A DNA stretch of 64,000 nucleotides from Paenibacillus sp. FSL R5-0623 (GTDB taxonomy: Bacteria > Bacillota > Bacilli > Paenibacillales > Paenibacillaceae): positions 1,054,001 to 1,118,000 of the forward strand of contig NZ_CP150233.1 of the NCBI RefSeq assembly GCF_037974265.1, given 5' to 3'. How positions within the stretch are numbered: the first letter of the stretch is position 1; the number at the start of each line of letters is the position of its first letter. Made by a program: the position numbers and the translations under genes. The notes under the pieces are model-generated. The model was not told the origin of the DNA. It made no database searches and saw only the letters and a list, made by a program, of their open reading frames with translations. Positions 26,431 through 35,419 of the stretch are shown here, one piece after another.

Positions 26431-27687
26431 TCAAGCGTTGATGTCACGCTGCTGGCTCTCTGAATGATTCTTCATCTTCATAGTGAATATCAGACCAGAC
26501 AGGATATAGATCAAGCTTAACAAGAGATAAGGAAGTTGGAGCGAGAATACACGATCAAAAGTCGTTTCACTAACTCGCACCAATAGCCCGCCGAGAAGCG
26601 TACCGATGGCACTAATGCCAAAGGACAAAAAGCGAAACACACCTCCGACCCGGCCAAGTATCTCATTAGGAACGGAACGTTGCAGGATGGAGGAACGGGT
26701 AACATTGTAGACAATAATGAAAAATGCAGCACAGAAGTACAGTCCACCTACCATATACGCATTTGTAGTTAGACCCACCACACCGTAGATGATTCCCATG
26801 CACAGAATGGAGGAAATAATCAATTGTTTTGTACTCCATCTCTTACGCATATAAGCAACAGCCTGGCTCCCCACGATGCTACCGATTGTTGCAATGGAGA
26901 TGAGAATACCGAATGCAAAAGCATCCAACTGAAGCACATCTCGTACAAAGAAGATCTGAGTAGCCAGGATGATTGAATACATCAGCGTAATGGTGACAGA
27001 TAGAATGGCTAGTCCGCGGAGAAAACGATCATGATAGACATAACGAATACCAGCCCACATCTCTCGTTTCCAATTTTTCATCGGACGAACTTCCTTCTTG
27101 GTTGTTTCCATATCCCCTGGATAGAAGTTTCCCTTCAAACAAATTAAAAAGAGCAGAGCAATAACAGCCGTTACGGCGTCAATGGCAAAAGGAAAAACAA
27201 TATGCAGGGTTATGATAAACCCTCCCAGAGCAACGCCCAGAATATCACTCGTGATTAACTGTCCGGCGGTGAACTGCCCATTTGCTTTTTCCAACTTACT
27301 CTCATCTACCAGTTGAGGGATGATCGTCTGCACCGTACTGTCGAATACGACTCGGCTAAGGCCAATTCCAAACATGAACAGAGCCAGAATCGGAATGCTC
27401 ACCCATCCTACCCAGATGCATAACGTCAGAGCAAGCAGAAGGATCATTCGTGTAAAGCCTGCCCCAACCAGCATATGTTTCCGTGAGTATCGGTCGATGA
27501 GAACACCCACGGGTAAACTGAATAGCAGCCAGGGCAAACGAAGTGCCGTCATCGTGACAGAGGCATACAGCGTATCGCTCGTTAGTGTTGATATGAGCCA
27601 AGGAACCGCAGCAAGCGTAAGTCCATCCCCCAAAAAAGTAAGCGAAAATGCACCGAATAACTTGGTATAGTTCGACTTGATTTTCAT
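26431..27687 (-). CDS. MFS drug/macrolide-type efflux transporter
   Basis: A 418-residue, 12-helix MFS protein with FLGDGLTLAAVPWLI at the start and the motif GVLIDRYSRKHMLVG after helix 2, of the MefA/tetracycline-like (DHA3) group that exports macrolides and other drugs. The start is the ATG ending at 27687, 5 bases after GGTGGAGGG, with ATG 27690 as alternative. It is the first gene of the minus-strand set MFS-protease-merR, so a drug-responsive efflux role is plausible. The substrate is unknown. Confidence 0.8.
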   Translation of the reverse strand: MKIKSNYTKLFGAFSLTFLGDGLTLAAVPWLISTLTSDTLYASVTMTALRLPWLLFSLPVGVLIDRYSRKHMLVGAGFTRMILLLALTLCIWVGWVSIPILALFMFGIGLSRVVFDSTVQTIIPQLVDESKLEKANGQFTAGQLITSDILGVALGGFIITLHIVFPFAIDAVTAVIALLFLICLKGNFYPGDMETTKKEVRPMKNWKREMWAGIRYVYHDRFLRGLAILSVTITLMYSIILATQIFFVRDVLQLDAFAFGILISIATIGSIVGSQAVAYMRKRWSTKQLIISSILCMGIIYGVVGLTTNAYMVGGLYFCAAFFIIVYNVTRSSILQRSVPNEILGRVGGVFRFLSFGISAIGTLLGGLLVRVSETTFDRVFSLQLPYLLLSLIYILSGLIFTMKMKNHSESQQRDINA

Positions 27688-27750
27688 CATTCCCTCCACC
27701 AACAAGATGTAAAGCATAGCTATAATAAGAATGGGAAATAATGTGTTTTC

Positions 27751-27769
27751 ACTTAATAACAATTTAAGT
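27751..27769 (-). promoter_or_regulatory. Inverted repeat upstream of the MFS gene (possible operator)
   Basis: ACTTAA-N7-TTAAGT, a perfect 6-bp dyad in an AT-rich stretch about 65 bases before the MFS start. MerR activators bind dyads of this kind between -35 and -10, but no promoter is clearly seen. Confidence 0.3.
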
Positions 27770-27963
27770 TATTGCAAAATGGATTTCAATCCTATTTTTA
27801 CAATAAATAACTTCACAAAACGCTTACAAACTTTCAATTCTACCCTACCTTTTCCGCTGTGAAGCTGAGATAATGGGAGAGGAATAAGGCATGAAACAGA
27901 TGCGACAACCATGTTCACCAACAGCCCAAAAATAAAAGCTGCACATCCATAGGAGGATTATTA

Positions 27964-29262
27964 ATGACGACACAACCATTGAATCTGATCCAATCCACAG
28001 AGGGCCAAGCGTTGCTTGCCCAAATGTATGGACAATCACAAGTAGAGGAACAGACTGCACGGTACACGAAGCTGAACGCAACGTTCGAAGAATACTTTGG
28101 CCCGCAAGAAGGAAGCAAGTTGTTCAGCGCGGCAGGACGCAGCGAGATTGGCGGCAATCACACGGATCATAACCATGGTAAAGTGCTGGCGGGCAGCATT
28201 ACGCTGGATACACTTGCGGTGGCTGCGCCAACGGCAGAATCAGTTATTACTTTTTATTCGGAAGGCTACGACAAGAAATATGTAATCGATCTCACAGATC
28301 TGACGCCAAATACGGAAGACGATGGCACAACAGCATTGATTCGCGGTATGGCTGCGGGATTCGGAGAGTTTGGACACCAGGTTGGCGGCTTCCAAGCGTA
28401 CATCTCCAGTAACGTATTCTCGGCATCAGGACTCAGTTCATCGGCGTCATTCGAGATGCTGATCTGTACGATTTTGAATCACTTTTATAATGATGGAGCA
28501 CTGGATGTTGTAACCTTGGCCAAAATCGGTCAGTATGCGGAGAATCATTATTGGAACAAACCTTCCGGTCTGCTGGATCAGATGGCTTGTGCGTACGGCG
28601 GTCTCATTGCTATTGATTTTGAAAACCCTGCACAGCCTGTCATTGAACCTGTTCAGTGGGATTTCCAACAAAATGGCTACTCATTGGTCATTGTGAATAC
28701 AGGTGGTAACCACGCCGATCTGACGGAAGATTACGCTGCTGTGCCATATGAGATGAGAGCGGTTGCTCAGGCGCTGGGCAGTGAGTATGTTCGGGAAATT
28801 ACAGCAGACGCAATCTATGCCAACCTTAAGAAGATTCGTGAAGCTGCTGGGGATCGTGCCGTGCTGCGTGCGCTTCATTTCCTGGAGGAAAACAATCGTG
28901 TCGATGGTCAGGTACAGGCGTTGCGGGATGGACGGTTTGCTGATTTCTTGAAACTGATTACGGCGTCTGGTAACTCGTCATGGAAGTGGCTGCAGAATGT
29001 ATATCAGAGTGGTGCTGTGAAGGAACAGGAGATTGGCATCGCGCTAGCACTGACCGAGAATTATCTGCAAAACCTGGGTGATGGTGCTTGTCGGATTCAT
29101 GGTGGTGGATTCGCAGGAGTTATTCTGACGATCCTTCCGAACGAAAAAGTAGAAGAGTATATGTCATGGATGCACGACATGTTGGATACACCGATTATTG
29201 TTGTTAATGTGCGTGCACAGGGTGCGGTATGTCTGAATGCATTAATCGCTAACGCGGGCTAA
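27964..29262 (+). CDS. Galactokinase-family GHMP kinase
   Basis: A 432-residue GHMP kinase that would phosphorylate galactose or a related sugar at C1 with ATP. It starts at ATG 27964 after AGGAGG. The signature region AAGRSEIGGNHTDHNHG (about 57-72) corresponds to the galactokinase motif. The ATP loop is VFSASGLSSSASFEM (about 151-165). The catalytic Asp204 is in SGLLDQMACAYGG, and the third motif is HGGGFAGVILT. The signature departs from the classical GRVNLIGEHTDYN in having EIGGNH, and the N-terminus is about 40 residues longer than E. coli GalK, so this is a divergent subgroup. No other Leloir genes are near. It ends in a terminator. Confidence 0.8.
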   Translation: MTTQPLNLIQSTEGQALLAQMYGQSQVEEQTARYTKLNATFEEYFGPQEGSKLFSAAGRSEIGGNHTDHNHGKVLAGSITLDTLAVAAPTAESVITFYSEGYDKKYVIDLTDLTPNTEDDGTTALIRGMAAGFGEFGHQVGGFQAYISSNVFSASGLSSSASFEMLICTILNHFYNDGALDVVTLAKIGQYAENHYWNKPSGLLDQMACAYGGLIAIDFENPAQPVIEPVQWDFQQNGYSLVIVNTGGNHADLTEDYAAVPYEMRAVAQALGSEYVREITADAIYANLKKIREAAGDRAVLRALHFLEENNRVDGQVQALRDGRFADFLKLITASGNSSWKWLQNVYQSGAVKEQEIGIALALTENYLQNLGDGACRIHGGGFAGVILTILPNEKVEEYMSWMHDMLDTPIIVVNVRAQGAVCLNALIANAG

Positions 29263-29298
29263 AAAGCATCAGATAAATAGTTCTAGCATGATTCAACG

Positions 29299-29324
29299 AA
29301 GTCCGGGCCATGTCCGGGCTTTTT
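29299..29324 (+). terminator. Intrinsic terminator after the galactokinase gene
   Basis: AAGTCCGGG pairs with TCCGGGCTT (9 bp, two G-U pairs) around loop CCATG, followed by TTTT. Confidence 0.75.
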
Positions 29325-29449
29325 GGGTTGTTCATTTTTGATAAAAGTCCAAACTTTGAAGGGGCGTAATGTGTTATTTAAGTAGTGATGATGGTTCGAT
29401 TAGGTGAGAGGCTGTATCTCAATAATGTTCTCATGGGAGGAAGGATCAG

Positions 29450-29731
29450 ATGATTACACCTACAGTGGCTGAGCAGGAAGAGACTCAATTATACGAGGAG
29501 TTGCGGCGCTCGATCGATAAATTCGAAGAGGGCGAGCAGCGGCAAATAGTGCTCAATCGGATGATTAAACAGCTAAGATTGGCCAAGTGGCGCAAAGATC
29601 GAATGCGTAAGATCGATGCATACTGTCAAAGAATAAAGCCCGCAACACTTTGGATCATATTAGCCACAGGAGCACTTGCACCAGTCTTGTTGTTTAGTAT
29701 GTTCATCTGGGTATCGTTGTGGGTGGAATGA
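29450..29731 (+). CDS. Small hypothetical membrane-anchored protein
   Basis: A 93-residue protein with GGGAGGAAGG before ATG 29450. The first 65 residues are charged and helical (possibly coiled coil), then one membrane helix (LWIILATGALAPVLLFSMFI). No family is recognised. It stands alone between two terminators. Confidence 0.55.
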   Translation: MITPTVAEQEETQLYEELRRSIDKFEEGEQRQIVLNRMIKQLRLAKWRKDRMRKIDAYCQRIKPATLWIILATGALAPVLLFSMFIWVSLWVE

Positions 29732-29769
29732 AGCTGTAGTAGAGGGATAACAATATGAAGTTAATAAAA

Positions 29770-29815
29770 AGAATCGTTAACCATCGGATTATCGTATTCC
29801 GACTGTAACGATTCT
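29770..29815. terminator. Bidirectional hairpin between convergent genes
   Basis: AGAATCGTTA (29770-29779) pairs with TAACGATTCT (29806-29815). It lies between convergent genes ending at 29731 and 29833, with an A-rich flank on the left giving a U run on the minus strand. Confidence 0.7.
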
Positions 29816-29832
29816 CTGAACTATCTTTAGGG

Positions 29833-30369
29833 TTAGTGGGACATTTGTGTAGACTTACCGTCTAAAGATTGCACTTGTCCCTGGATATACTGGTGGTAAT
29901 CGCGGAAGCTGCTGATGTGATGCAAAGAATCGGAGTTCTCAGACTGAATCTTAATTTTACCGTCCTGAGGCAGATTTTTCATCTCAGCAATGACGGATTT
30001 GGAACCTTGGATGTCACCGGACATGTCCTGAATTCGCTGTAATAGTGCTGGATGCCCTTCGTGCTGGAGCATCTCAGCGAGGGGTCTCATTTCCTCCAAC
30101 TTTTGGCTCGACCGTTCAAGTGTGGTCATCACTTTGTCTCCATCTGTACTTGCGCTAAGTGAAACCATTCGGTGAATATGATCTTTCTCCATACGCTCAA
30201 GCGCCTCAAGATGGGAAGCTTCCAGTCGTTTGGGATCGCTCCAGCTCTCCGACCGAACGGTGTCATTCTGTTGCTGGGAAGCATTGTTCGCAGTGCCATT
30301 ACCACAGCCCCATAACAGAGTTGAGCAAGTTAACATGGCTCCAACGGCGATGATACTTTTTAACCTCAT
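29833..30369 (-). CDS. Hypothetical lipoprotein
   Basis: A 178-residue protein from the ATG ending at 30369, after GAAGGAG. It has a type II signal peptide: basic MRLK, hydrophobic core, then the lipobox LLWGC with lipidated Cys22. The mature part is helical, polar, and rich in Glu, Gln, Ser and His. No family is recognised; it is probably attached to the outer face of the membrane. Confidence 0.65.
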   Translation of the reverse strand: MRLKSIIAVGAMLTCSTLLWGCGNGTANNASQQQNDTVRSESWSDPKRLEASHLEALERMEKDHIHRMVSLSASTDGDKVMTTLERSSQKLEEMRPLAEMLQHEGHPALLQRIQDMSGDIQGSKSVIAEMKNLPQDGKIKIQSENSDSLHHISSFRDYHQYIQGQVQSLDGKSTQMSH

Positions 30370-30512
30370 GCTGTCACTCCTTCGATAATTTTCCTGAAGG
30401 TAGTATGAGCTATAATATCCAAAATCATGCTTCATCTTGTGATAAGAATGGAGAAAATGACCCAAATAATTAAAGTTACGATCGTAACGGTATGTATGGG
30501 GTGAGAAGCATT

Positions 30513-30884
30513 ATGAATCTTTATACTAATAACATATGGCGCTGGACCATCAATCTTCTATATCCTGCCATTATCTTTGTCTTCCAGAGCTGGGGACCGA
30601 TATTGGATTCTTGGACAGGTCCTATTTTGTTCGTCGCGGTGTTCTGCTTTCTGTGGAGCGATGTAAAAGACATGTTCCTCTCGACTGGATTGACATGGTT
30701 TATTGCCATCCCGTGTTGGTGGTATTGGATTGAACGTCCGAAACCATCGTTCGGTGCAGAGCATTTTGAAGCACATCTATGGCTAATTGTACTTATGTAT
30801 ATTGTCTTTGTGCTCATTCCCCAGACCTTAATCCTGACTACTCGGTTGCGGGTAATGGATTATATTAGGGGGAAGCAGATATGA
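30513..30884 (+). CDS. Hypothetical membrane protein
   Basis: About 123 residues from ATG 30513, which has GGTGAG about 8 bases upstream; ATG 30492 is a longer alternative. Four hydrophobic stretches are rich in Trp, Phe and Ile (such as IPCWWYWIERPKPSFG between helices). It overlaps the next membrane protein gene by ATGA, so the two probably act together. No family is recognised. Confidence 0.55.
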   Translation: MNLYTNNIWRWTINLLYPAIIFVFQSWGPILDSWTGPILFVAVFCFLWSDVKDMFLSTGLTWFIAIPCWWYWIERPKPSFGAEHFEAHLWLIVLMYIVFVLIPQTLILTTRLRVMDYIRGKQI

Positions 30885-31384
30885 GTCGCATCAAAAGAAT
30901 CAACAAGCCATACTTCATCTTCCTCATCTGGAACATACTTATGATCGGCGCTGTACGTGGATTAACCTTCCAGCATGAGCCTGGTAGAGGCGTGTCTGGT
31001 AACGGTAACCTGGGACTTCTGGTGTTATTCCCATCTCTTCTGACCTTCCTGATTCTATGTATCTGGACGACAACTTTGTCCAAATGGTGGTTATATGATC
31101 AGCGTCAGCGCTGGGGAGGGAAGGTGCATGCTTTTGTACCCTTGGTTGCTCTCCTACTGTGTGTGTTGTCAGTCTTTCTGGAGTTACGCATCATCGATGA
31201 CTTACGCATGCAACTTAATGGATTTACGAATGATCCAAATTCGGCAGTATACCGTTTTGGTTGGCTGAATCAATATACGAACACACTGTTTTACAACGTT
31301 CCGATCCTGCTGTTCGGCCTGTCTTTCTCCATATTGGCAGGCTGGCTTATGGAATGGAAACTTCGCAGTCATAGATCCGCATGA
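30881..31384 (+). CDS. Hypothetical four-helix membrane protein
   Basis: A 167-residue protein with four membrane helices. Between the first and second lies a Gly-rich loop (EPGRGVSGNGNLG) that resembles the glycopeptide antibiotic-resistance VanZ-like fold only loosely, so no family is assigned. Translationally coupled to the preceding membrane protein gene and followed by a terminator at 31418. Confidence 0.55.
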   Translation: MSRIKRINKPYFIFLIWNILMIGAVRGLTFQHEPGRGVSGNGNLGLLVLFPSLLTFLILCIWTTTLSKWWLYDQRQRWGGKVHAFVPLVALLLCVLSVFLELRIIDDLRMQLNGFTNDPNSAVYRFGWLNQYTNTLFYNVPILLFGLSFSILAGWLMEWKLRSHRSA

Positions 31385-31417
31385 TCCGATCTACAAACGA
31401 ACGACATCCATCTACAT

Positions 31418-31458
31418 AAACATCCCTTATCCGGCTCCAGACGGACAAAGGGATGTTT
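31418..31458. terminator. Bidirectional terminator between convergent operons
   Basis: AAACATCCCTT (31418-31428) pairs with AAGGGATGTTT (31448-31458), with an inner TCCG/CGGA pair. It separates the membrane protein pair from the end of the ger operon. Confidence 0.75.
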
Positions 31459-31468
31459 CGCGTTCTTG

Positions 31469-32632
31469 CTATACTTTCCGTTTATATTTCCCTGTATACG
31501 GGATGGTGAGATGGATTTTCAGATCTTGAATCGAGTCTTCGGTAAGCATCATCTTGCTGCCATTGTTGGATAACTTACGCCAGAGTTTCGGATTCTTACG
31601 ATACAGCTTCTCCTGAAGACCGTAAATATCCACACCACGCTCAAGGCCGTGACGATAGGTCTGCATGATCTGCTCGCGCAATTTCACTTCACTAATCTGG
31701 ATCATCTCTTCATACGAGGTGGGCACCAGGTATTCGTACAGGGCAGTGAGGTATTGGGCATCAATATTGAACGTAACGTCTTCACCCTGAATGACAGGTT
31801 TAATTTTGATCTTTGGTAATCCTACACTGAGTGCTCCATAGATCGTTCCATCCTTCTGCACAAGCAAGGGAGCCCGCCGCATGTCCTTGATTAACCAATG
31901 ATAACCGGGAAGCTGACTGCGTGGAAAGTATTCAAAGTCATAGCCAGTCTTCTCGAAAAAGGCCCCTTCCACCAGAAACAAATCATGTTTCTTCTCATTC
32001 TCAGCCCACTGGGTATTGTTCAAGGCAAGACTCGGCAGATACGTTGTTGTAGCCGGATCATTATGTGTTGCAATGAGCTTGAAGCTAAGCACAGGCGGGT
32101 ATAACGATTCTTCCATGTACGTGGGGAGTGGATTGTGAAGAATGCTGTCCAGTGGCGACATATTATAGATGGACGTTGCACTCAGGATTTTCTCCAGAGG
32201 CTCTCGTGTTCCATACACCCAGGTTGTATAACGGGATTCTGGAAACCGTCCCAGCATGTCGAACACATCTTTGATGTGTTTGCTAGTCAGCACACCTTCG
32301 GCCATAACGATGGCTGTCACATGCCCCCAAGCCATGTGTAATTGAGCCGTACGGAACAGTTCGTTTAGCGCCAGACTCATGGTTTTCCCCTCGGCATGTC
32401 CGACCCATACAGGCGGTGTATCTGCACTTTTGGTTGAACTTTCACTTTTGGCGACACTGGCAAAATCCAGCGTTTGTACATACAGATGATACATGCCGTC
32501 CTTATAATCAATCCCAAAGGCTTTGGCGTAGTCTACCTGTTGAATCTCAAAGGCACTCCAGCATCCACTCGTCATCACACACATCGATAGGCTTAACAGA
32601 CCCAGCAGATATCGCTGTAACAAGTGTTTCAT
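31469..32632 (-). CDS. Ger(x)C-type spore germination lipoprotein
   Basis: A 387-residue GerC/GerAC-family lipoprotein, the C subunit of a nutrient germinant receptor in the inner spore membrane. It has a signal peptide with lipobox MTSGC (Cys24) and the family start GCWSAFEIQQVDYAKAFGID. The later part contains the conserved LREQIMQTYRHGLERGVDIYGL (residues about 325-346, given as a region). It overlaps the A-subunit gene by ATGA and is the last gene of the operon. Confidence 0.87.
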   Translation of the reverse strand: MKHLLQRYLLGLLSLSMCVMTSGCWSAFEIQQVDYAKAFGIDYKDGMYHLYVQTLDFASVAKSESSTKSADTPPVWVGHAEGKTMSLALNELFRTAQLHMAWGHVTAIVMAEGVLTSKHIKDVFDMLGRFPESRYTTWVYGTREPLEKILSATSIYNMSPLDSILHNPLPTYMEESLYPPVLSFKLIATHNDPATTTYLPSLALNNTQWAENEKKHDLFLVEGAFFEKTGYDFEYFPRSQLPGYHWLIKDMRRAPLLVQKDGTIYGALSVGLPKIKIKPVIQGEDVTFNIDAQYLTALYEYLVPTSYEEMIQISEVKLREQIMQTYRHGLERGVDIYGLQEKLYRKNPKLWRKLSNNGSKMMLTEDSIQDLKIHLTIPYTGKYKRKV

Positions 32633-34131
32633 CGTCCGTTTCCTTTCTTACGCGGTTCTTGAGTCTCAAGATAGACGGGTCTTCGTTTACCTAACCCCTT
32701 TGGCAGTTTGAATAATGAAGCTATCGCTTGTTTGAAATGAAGTGGTGTTAACGGCGTGAGATATGGAATGCCAAATGATTTGAGATCGGTCAGGTAGATG
32801 AGGAACAGAATCAACGACAGGATGAAGCCATAGATACCGAGGGAAGCTCCCAAGACAAAACAAAGGAACCGCAGGATCAGCACAGAACTGGTCATGACCT
32901 GATTCACAATGGTTGCTCCAGCTACGACGGTAACTGCGATGATGACAATCATGAGTGGAGAGACCATGCCGGCTCGAATGGCGGAATCTCCGATAATCAG
33001 ACCTCCAACGACAGTTAATGTCTGGCCGATGGCACTTGGCAAACGTACCCCTGCCTCACGGAACAGCTCCATCAGCAGCATAATGAGAAACATCTCCATT
33101 CCCGATTCCATCGGAAGTCCCATGCGTCCAACCGAGATCGTCGCGACTAGTGGAAAGGGGATCTGATCCATATGAAAGGATGTCAGCGCAATATAGAATC
33201 CGGGCAGGAACACGGTGATCATCAGGCCAAGAAAGCGCAGCATCCGCCCTACGTTGACAGCTAAGAAGGGAAAGCTGGCATCTTCCGGTGATTTGAGCAG
33301 AAGAAACAGATTGACTGGCCCAATAATGGCGCTGGGATTGCCGTCGACAATGAGGATAAAACGTCCGTTCAGGAGACATTCTGCAGCAAAGTCAGGCCTG
33401 CCCGTATAATGGGTGACGGGAAACAAAGTAATTTTCGAAGGTGACAGCAATTCTTCCAGTTCATTGGCGGTCAAGATGCGTTCGGTCTCAATCTTACGCA
33501 ATCGATCCTGGACGTCTTCGATCAGATCCGGATTGGCGATATTCTTGATATACATCAATGCCACTTTGGTTGCAGAACGTGAACCGATCAGTTCGATATT
33601 GCAGGCCAGTTGGTTCGTACGCAGTCGGGTGCGTATCAAGGCAACATTGACGGCAAGTGGTTCAATGAACCCATCTCTTGCCCCGCGGATCGAAACTTCG
33701 GTGGTGGATTCCTCCGGTGTCCGAGTAGGGAGGTTAGATATATCAATACTCCACATGGTTTGCAGGGAAGGAATACAGATCAACATATGGCCTTCAAAAA
33801 CACGGAGAGACATCAGTTCAGTTCCAAATGCCGGATCTTGCAGATCCATTCGGGTCCAATCTAGGCTGATGCACTTTTCAATGTCGGATGTACGGACAAA
33901 GTGTGTATTTTCATATGTTCGTTTGAGTTCCGGGAGAATAATATCGTAGATTGCTTCACTATCTACCATACCGCTGCAATAGGTCATAAGGAGTTGCATT
34001 GGAGGTTCTCCGAACATATGACTATTGATGATGACATCATCAGATCCGGCAAAAAAGGTGTTCAGGTTATGCTCGTTCATTCGGAACGGTTCAACTTCAC
34101 GATCATTCTTGGGTTGGGATGAGATCGGCAC
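32629..34131 (-). CDS. GerA-family spore germination protein (A subunit)
   Basis: A 500-residue A subunit of a germinant receptor: a soluble N-terminal half, then about five membrane helices (such as MLRFLGLMITVFLPGFYIAL). The family segment FPFLAVNVGRMLRFLG and the conserved GLPMESGMEMFLIMLLMELF are visible. The start is GTG at 34131, 10 bases after GGAGG and inside the end of the B-subunit gene. With B and C subunits it senses amino acids or sugars; in recent models GerA subunits form the ion channel. The germinant cannot be predicted. Confidence 0.88.
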   Translation of the reverse strand: MPISSQPKNDREVEPFRMNEHNLNTFFAGSDDVIINSHMFGEPPMQLLMTYCSGMVDSEAIYDIILPELKRTYENTHFVRTSDIEKCISLDWTRMDLQDPAFGTELMSLRVFEGHMLICIPSLQTMWSIDISNLPTRTPEESTTEVSIRGARDGFIEPLAVNVALIRTRLRTNQLACNIELIGSRSATKVALMYIKNIANPDLIEDVQDRLRKIETERILTANELEELLSPSKITLFPVTHYTGRPDFAAECLLNGRFILIVDGNPSAIIGPVNLFLLLKSPEDASFPFLAVNVGRMLRFLGLMITVFLPGFYIALTSFHMDQIPFPLVATISVGRMGLPMESGMEMFLIMLLMELFREAGVRLPSAIGQTLTVVGGLIIGDSAIRAGMVSPLMIVIIAVTVVAGATIVNQVMTSSVLILRFLCFVLGASLGIYGFILSLILFLIYLTDLKSFGIPYLTPLTPLHFKQAIASLFKLPKGLGKRRPVYLETQEPRKKGNGR

Positions 34132-35224
34132 GTTCGGGAGCCTCCTTGTCTTTTTTGTGGATTAATGCAGCAATGGTTAATATCACGGTAACGATTGAGA
34201 CATAGGCCAGCATGACCGGGAACTGAATATGATCCACGTAATAGTCCACGTAATCAATGCGCCACCATTGCATCGCCATAAAGCTCATGATGACGGTAAT
34301 GATGAGAATCGCGATATATCGTTTCTTCGGTCTGCGGAAATTCAGAAGATCCACGATAAGATACATGGATATGGCGACCCTTGCGAAGGAACCACTTAGC
34401 CACTGATAGATGGACAGAAAATCAACGTGTTGCAATAGTTTTCCAATATTCACAAGTTTCCATTGCTCATAGGGACTGTTTCGTTGTTTGGCTGCTTCTT
34501 CGGGACCGAATTCGACGATGGCTCCGATCGTGGGTCCGATCGCCATACTGAGCATGAAAACGCCGAGGATCAGAATATACCACCACCGAATTTTGCCTTT
34601 GATTTCATGCTGGAACAACATAAGAATCCAGATTTCCATAAGCCCGGCAAGAGAGTAGATCATGCCCCGCCAGACGGGCCCCATGCCGTTCTCCATAATC
34701 GGGAACAATAGACTGTAGTCTTTATATTTCATATTGGCGGACATTACAAAATAACCAAGCAAAATGACAAAGGGCAGCAGCAGACTGGAAGTCATCGCAA
34801 TGGAGCGTATGCCTTTAGCCGCTGCCCACGCGGCAACCAGTGCCCCGCCACCAGCCAGAACGTAAGGTGGCGTGAATTGAAGATATGTGGACACGGTCCA
34901 GTTAGTTGTCTCATACAACGTATGTGTGCCAAGCGTGAACAGTAGAATGGAAGCGGAGATCCGGAAGATCCATGAAGGAACAGCACCGAATTCTCGCGTA
35001 ATCCAATCTGTTAATCGCTGTCCACGTACACGCCGAATAATGATGTACATCATACATAGAAACAACATGAAAAAAGGGCCAGCCGCCACGACAGACAACC
35101 ATCCATCCCTGCCTGCTGCTTCGAGAATTCCTGGAATGGACAAGACATGGCAGACCAATCCGGCACTTAATAAAATGATGGAAAAGGACAACCAGATGGT
35201 AATCTGACCTTTTTCACGACTCAT
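34103..35224 (-). CDS. GerB-family spore germination permease (B subunit)
   Basis: A 373-residue, roughly ten-helix protein of the endospore germination permease family (APC superfamily), the germinant-binding subunit. It starts at the ATG ending at 35224, 6 bases after AAAGGAGG. Family marks are the start EKGQITIWLSFSIIL and the TM region around YLQFTPPYVLAGGGALVAAW. It is the first gene here, giving the order B-A-C rather than the more common A-B-C or A-C-B. Expression is expected in the forespore (SigG), but no clear promoter was identified. Confidence 0.87.
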   Translation of the reverse strand: MSREKGQITIWLSFSIILLSAGLVCHVLSIPGILEAAGRDGWLSVVAAGPFFMLFLCMMYIIIRRVRGQRLTDWITREFGAVPSWIFRISASILLFTLGTHTLYETTNWTVSTYLQFTPPYVLAGGGALVAAWAAAKGIRSIAMTSSLLLPFVILLGYFVMSANMKYKDYSLLFPIMENGMGPVWRGMIYSLAGLMEIWILMLFQHEIKGKIRWWYILILGVFMLSMAIGPTIGAIVEFGPEEAAKQRNSPYEQWKLVNIGKLLQHVDFLSIYQWLSGSFARVAISMYLIVDLLNFRRPKKRYIAILIITVIMSFMAMQWWRIDYVDYYVDHIQFPVMLAYVSIVTVILTIAALIHKKDKEAPERADLIPTQE

Positions 35225-35419
35225 GCGAATCCTCCTTTCCAATGAAGGAAGTTTCCGTTAGGTTGTACAGCATACAGGAAGTTGATTCCTTTTTCAGATT
35301 TTTTCACAGAAAGCTGCAACCGATATGGACGGACTCAGCAGAAAGCTTTAACATACAGATATAGCAATGTCGAAGACAAGCACTGAGCGAAGCATAGAGA
35401 AATAGGGAGGAAACCTACG

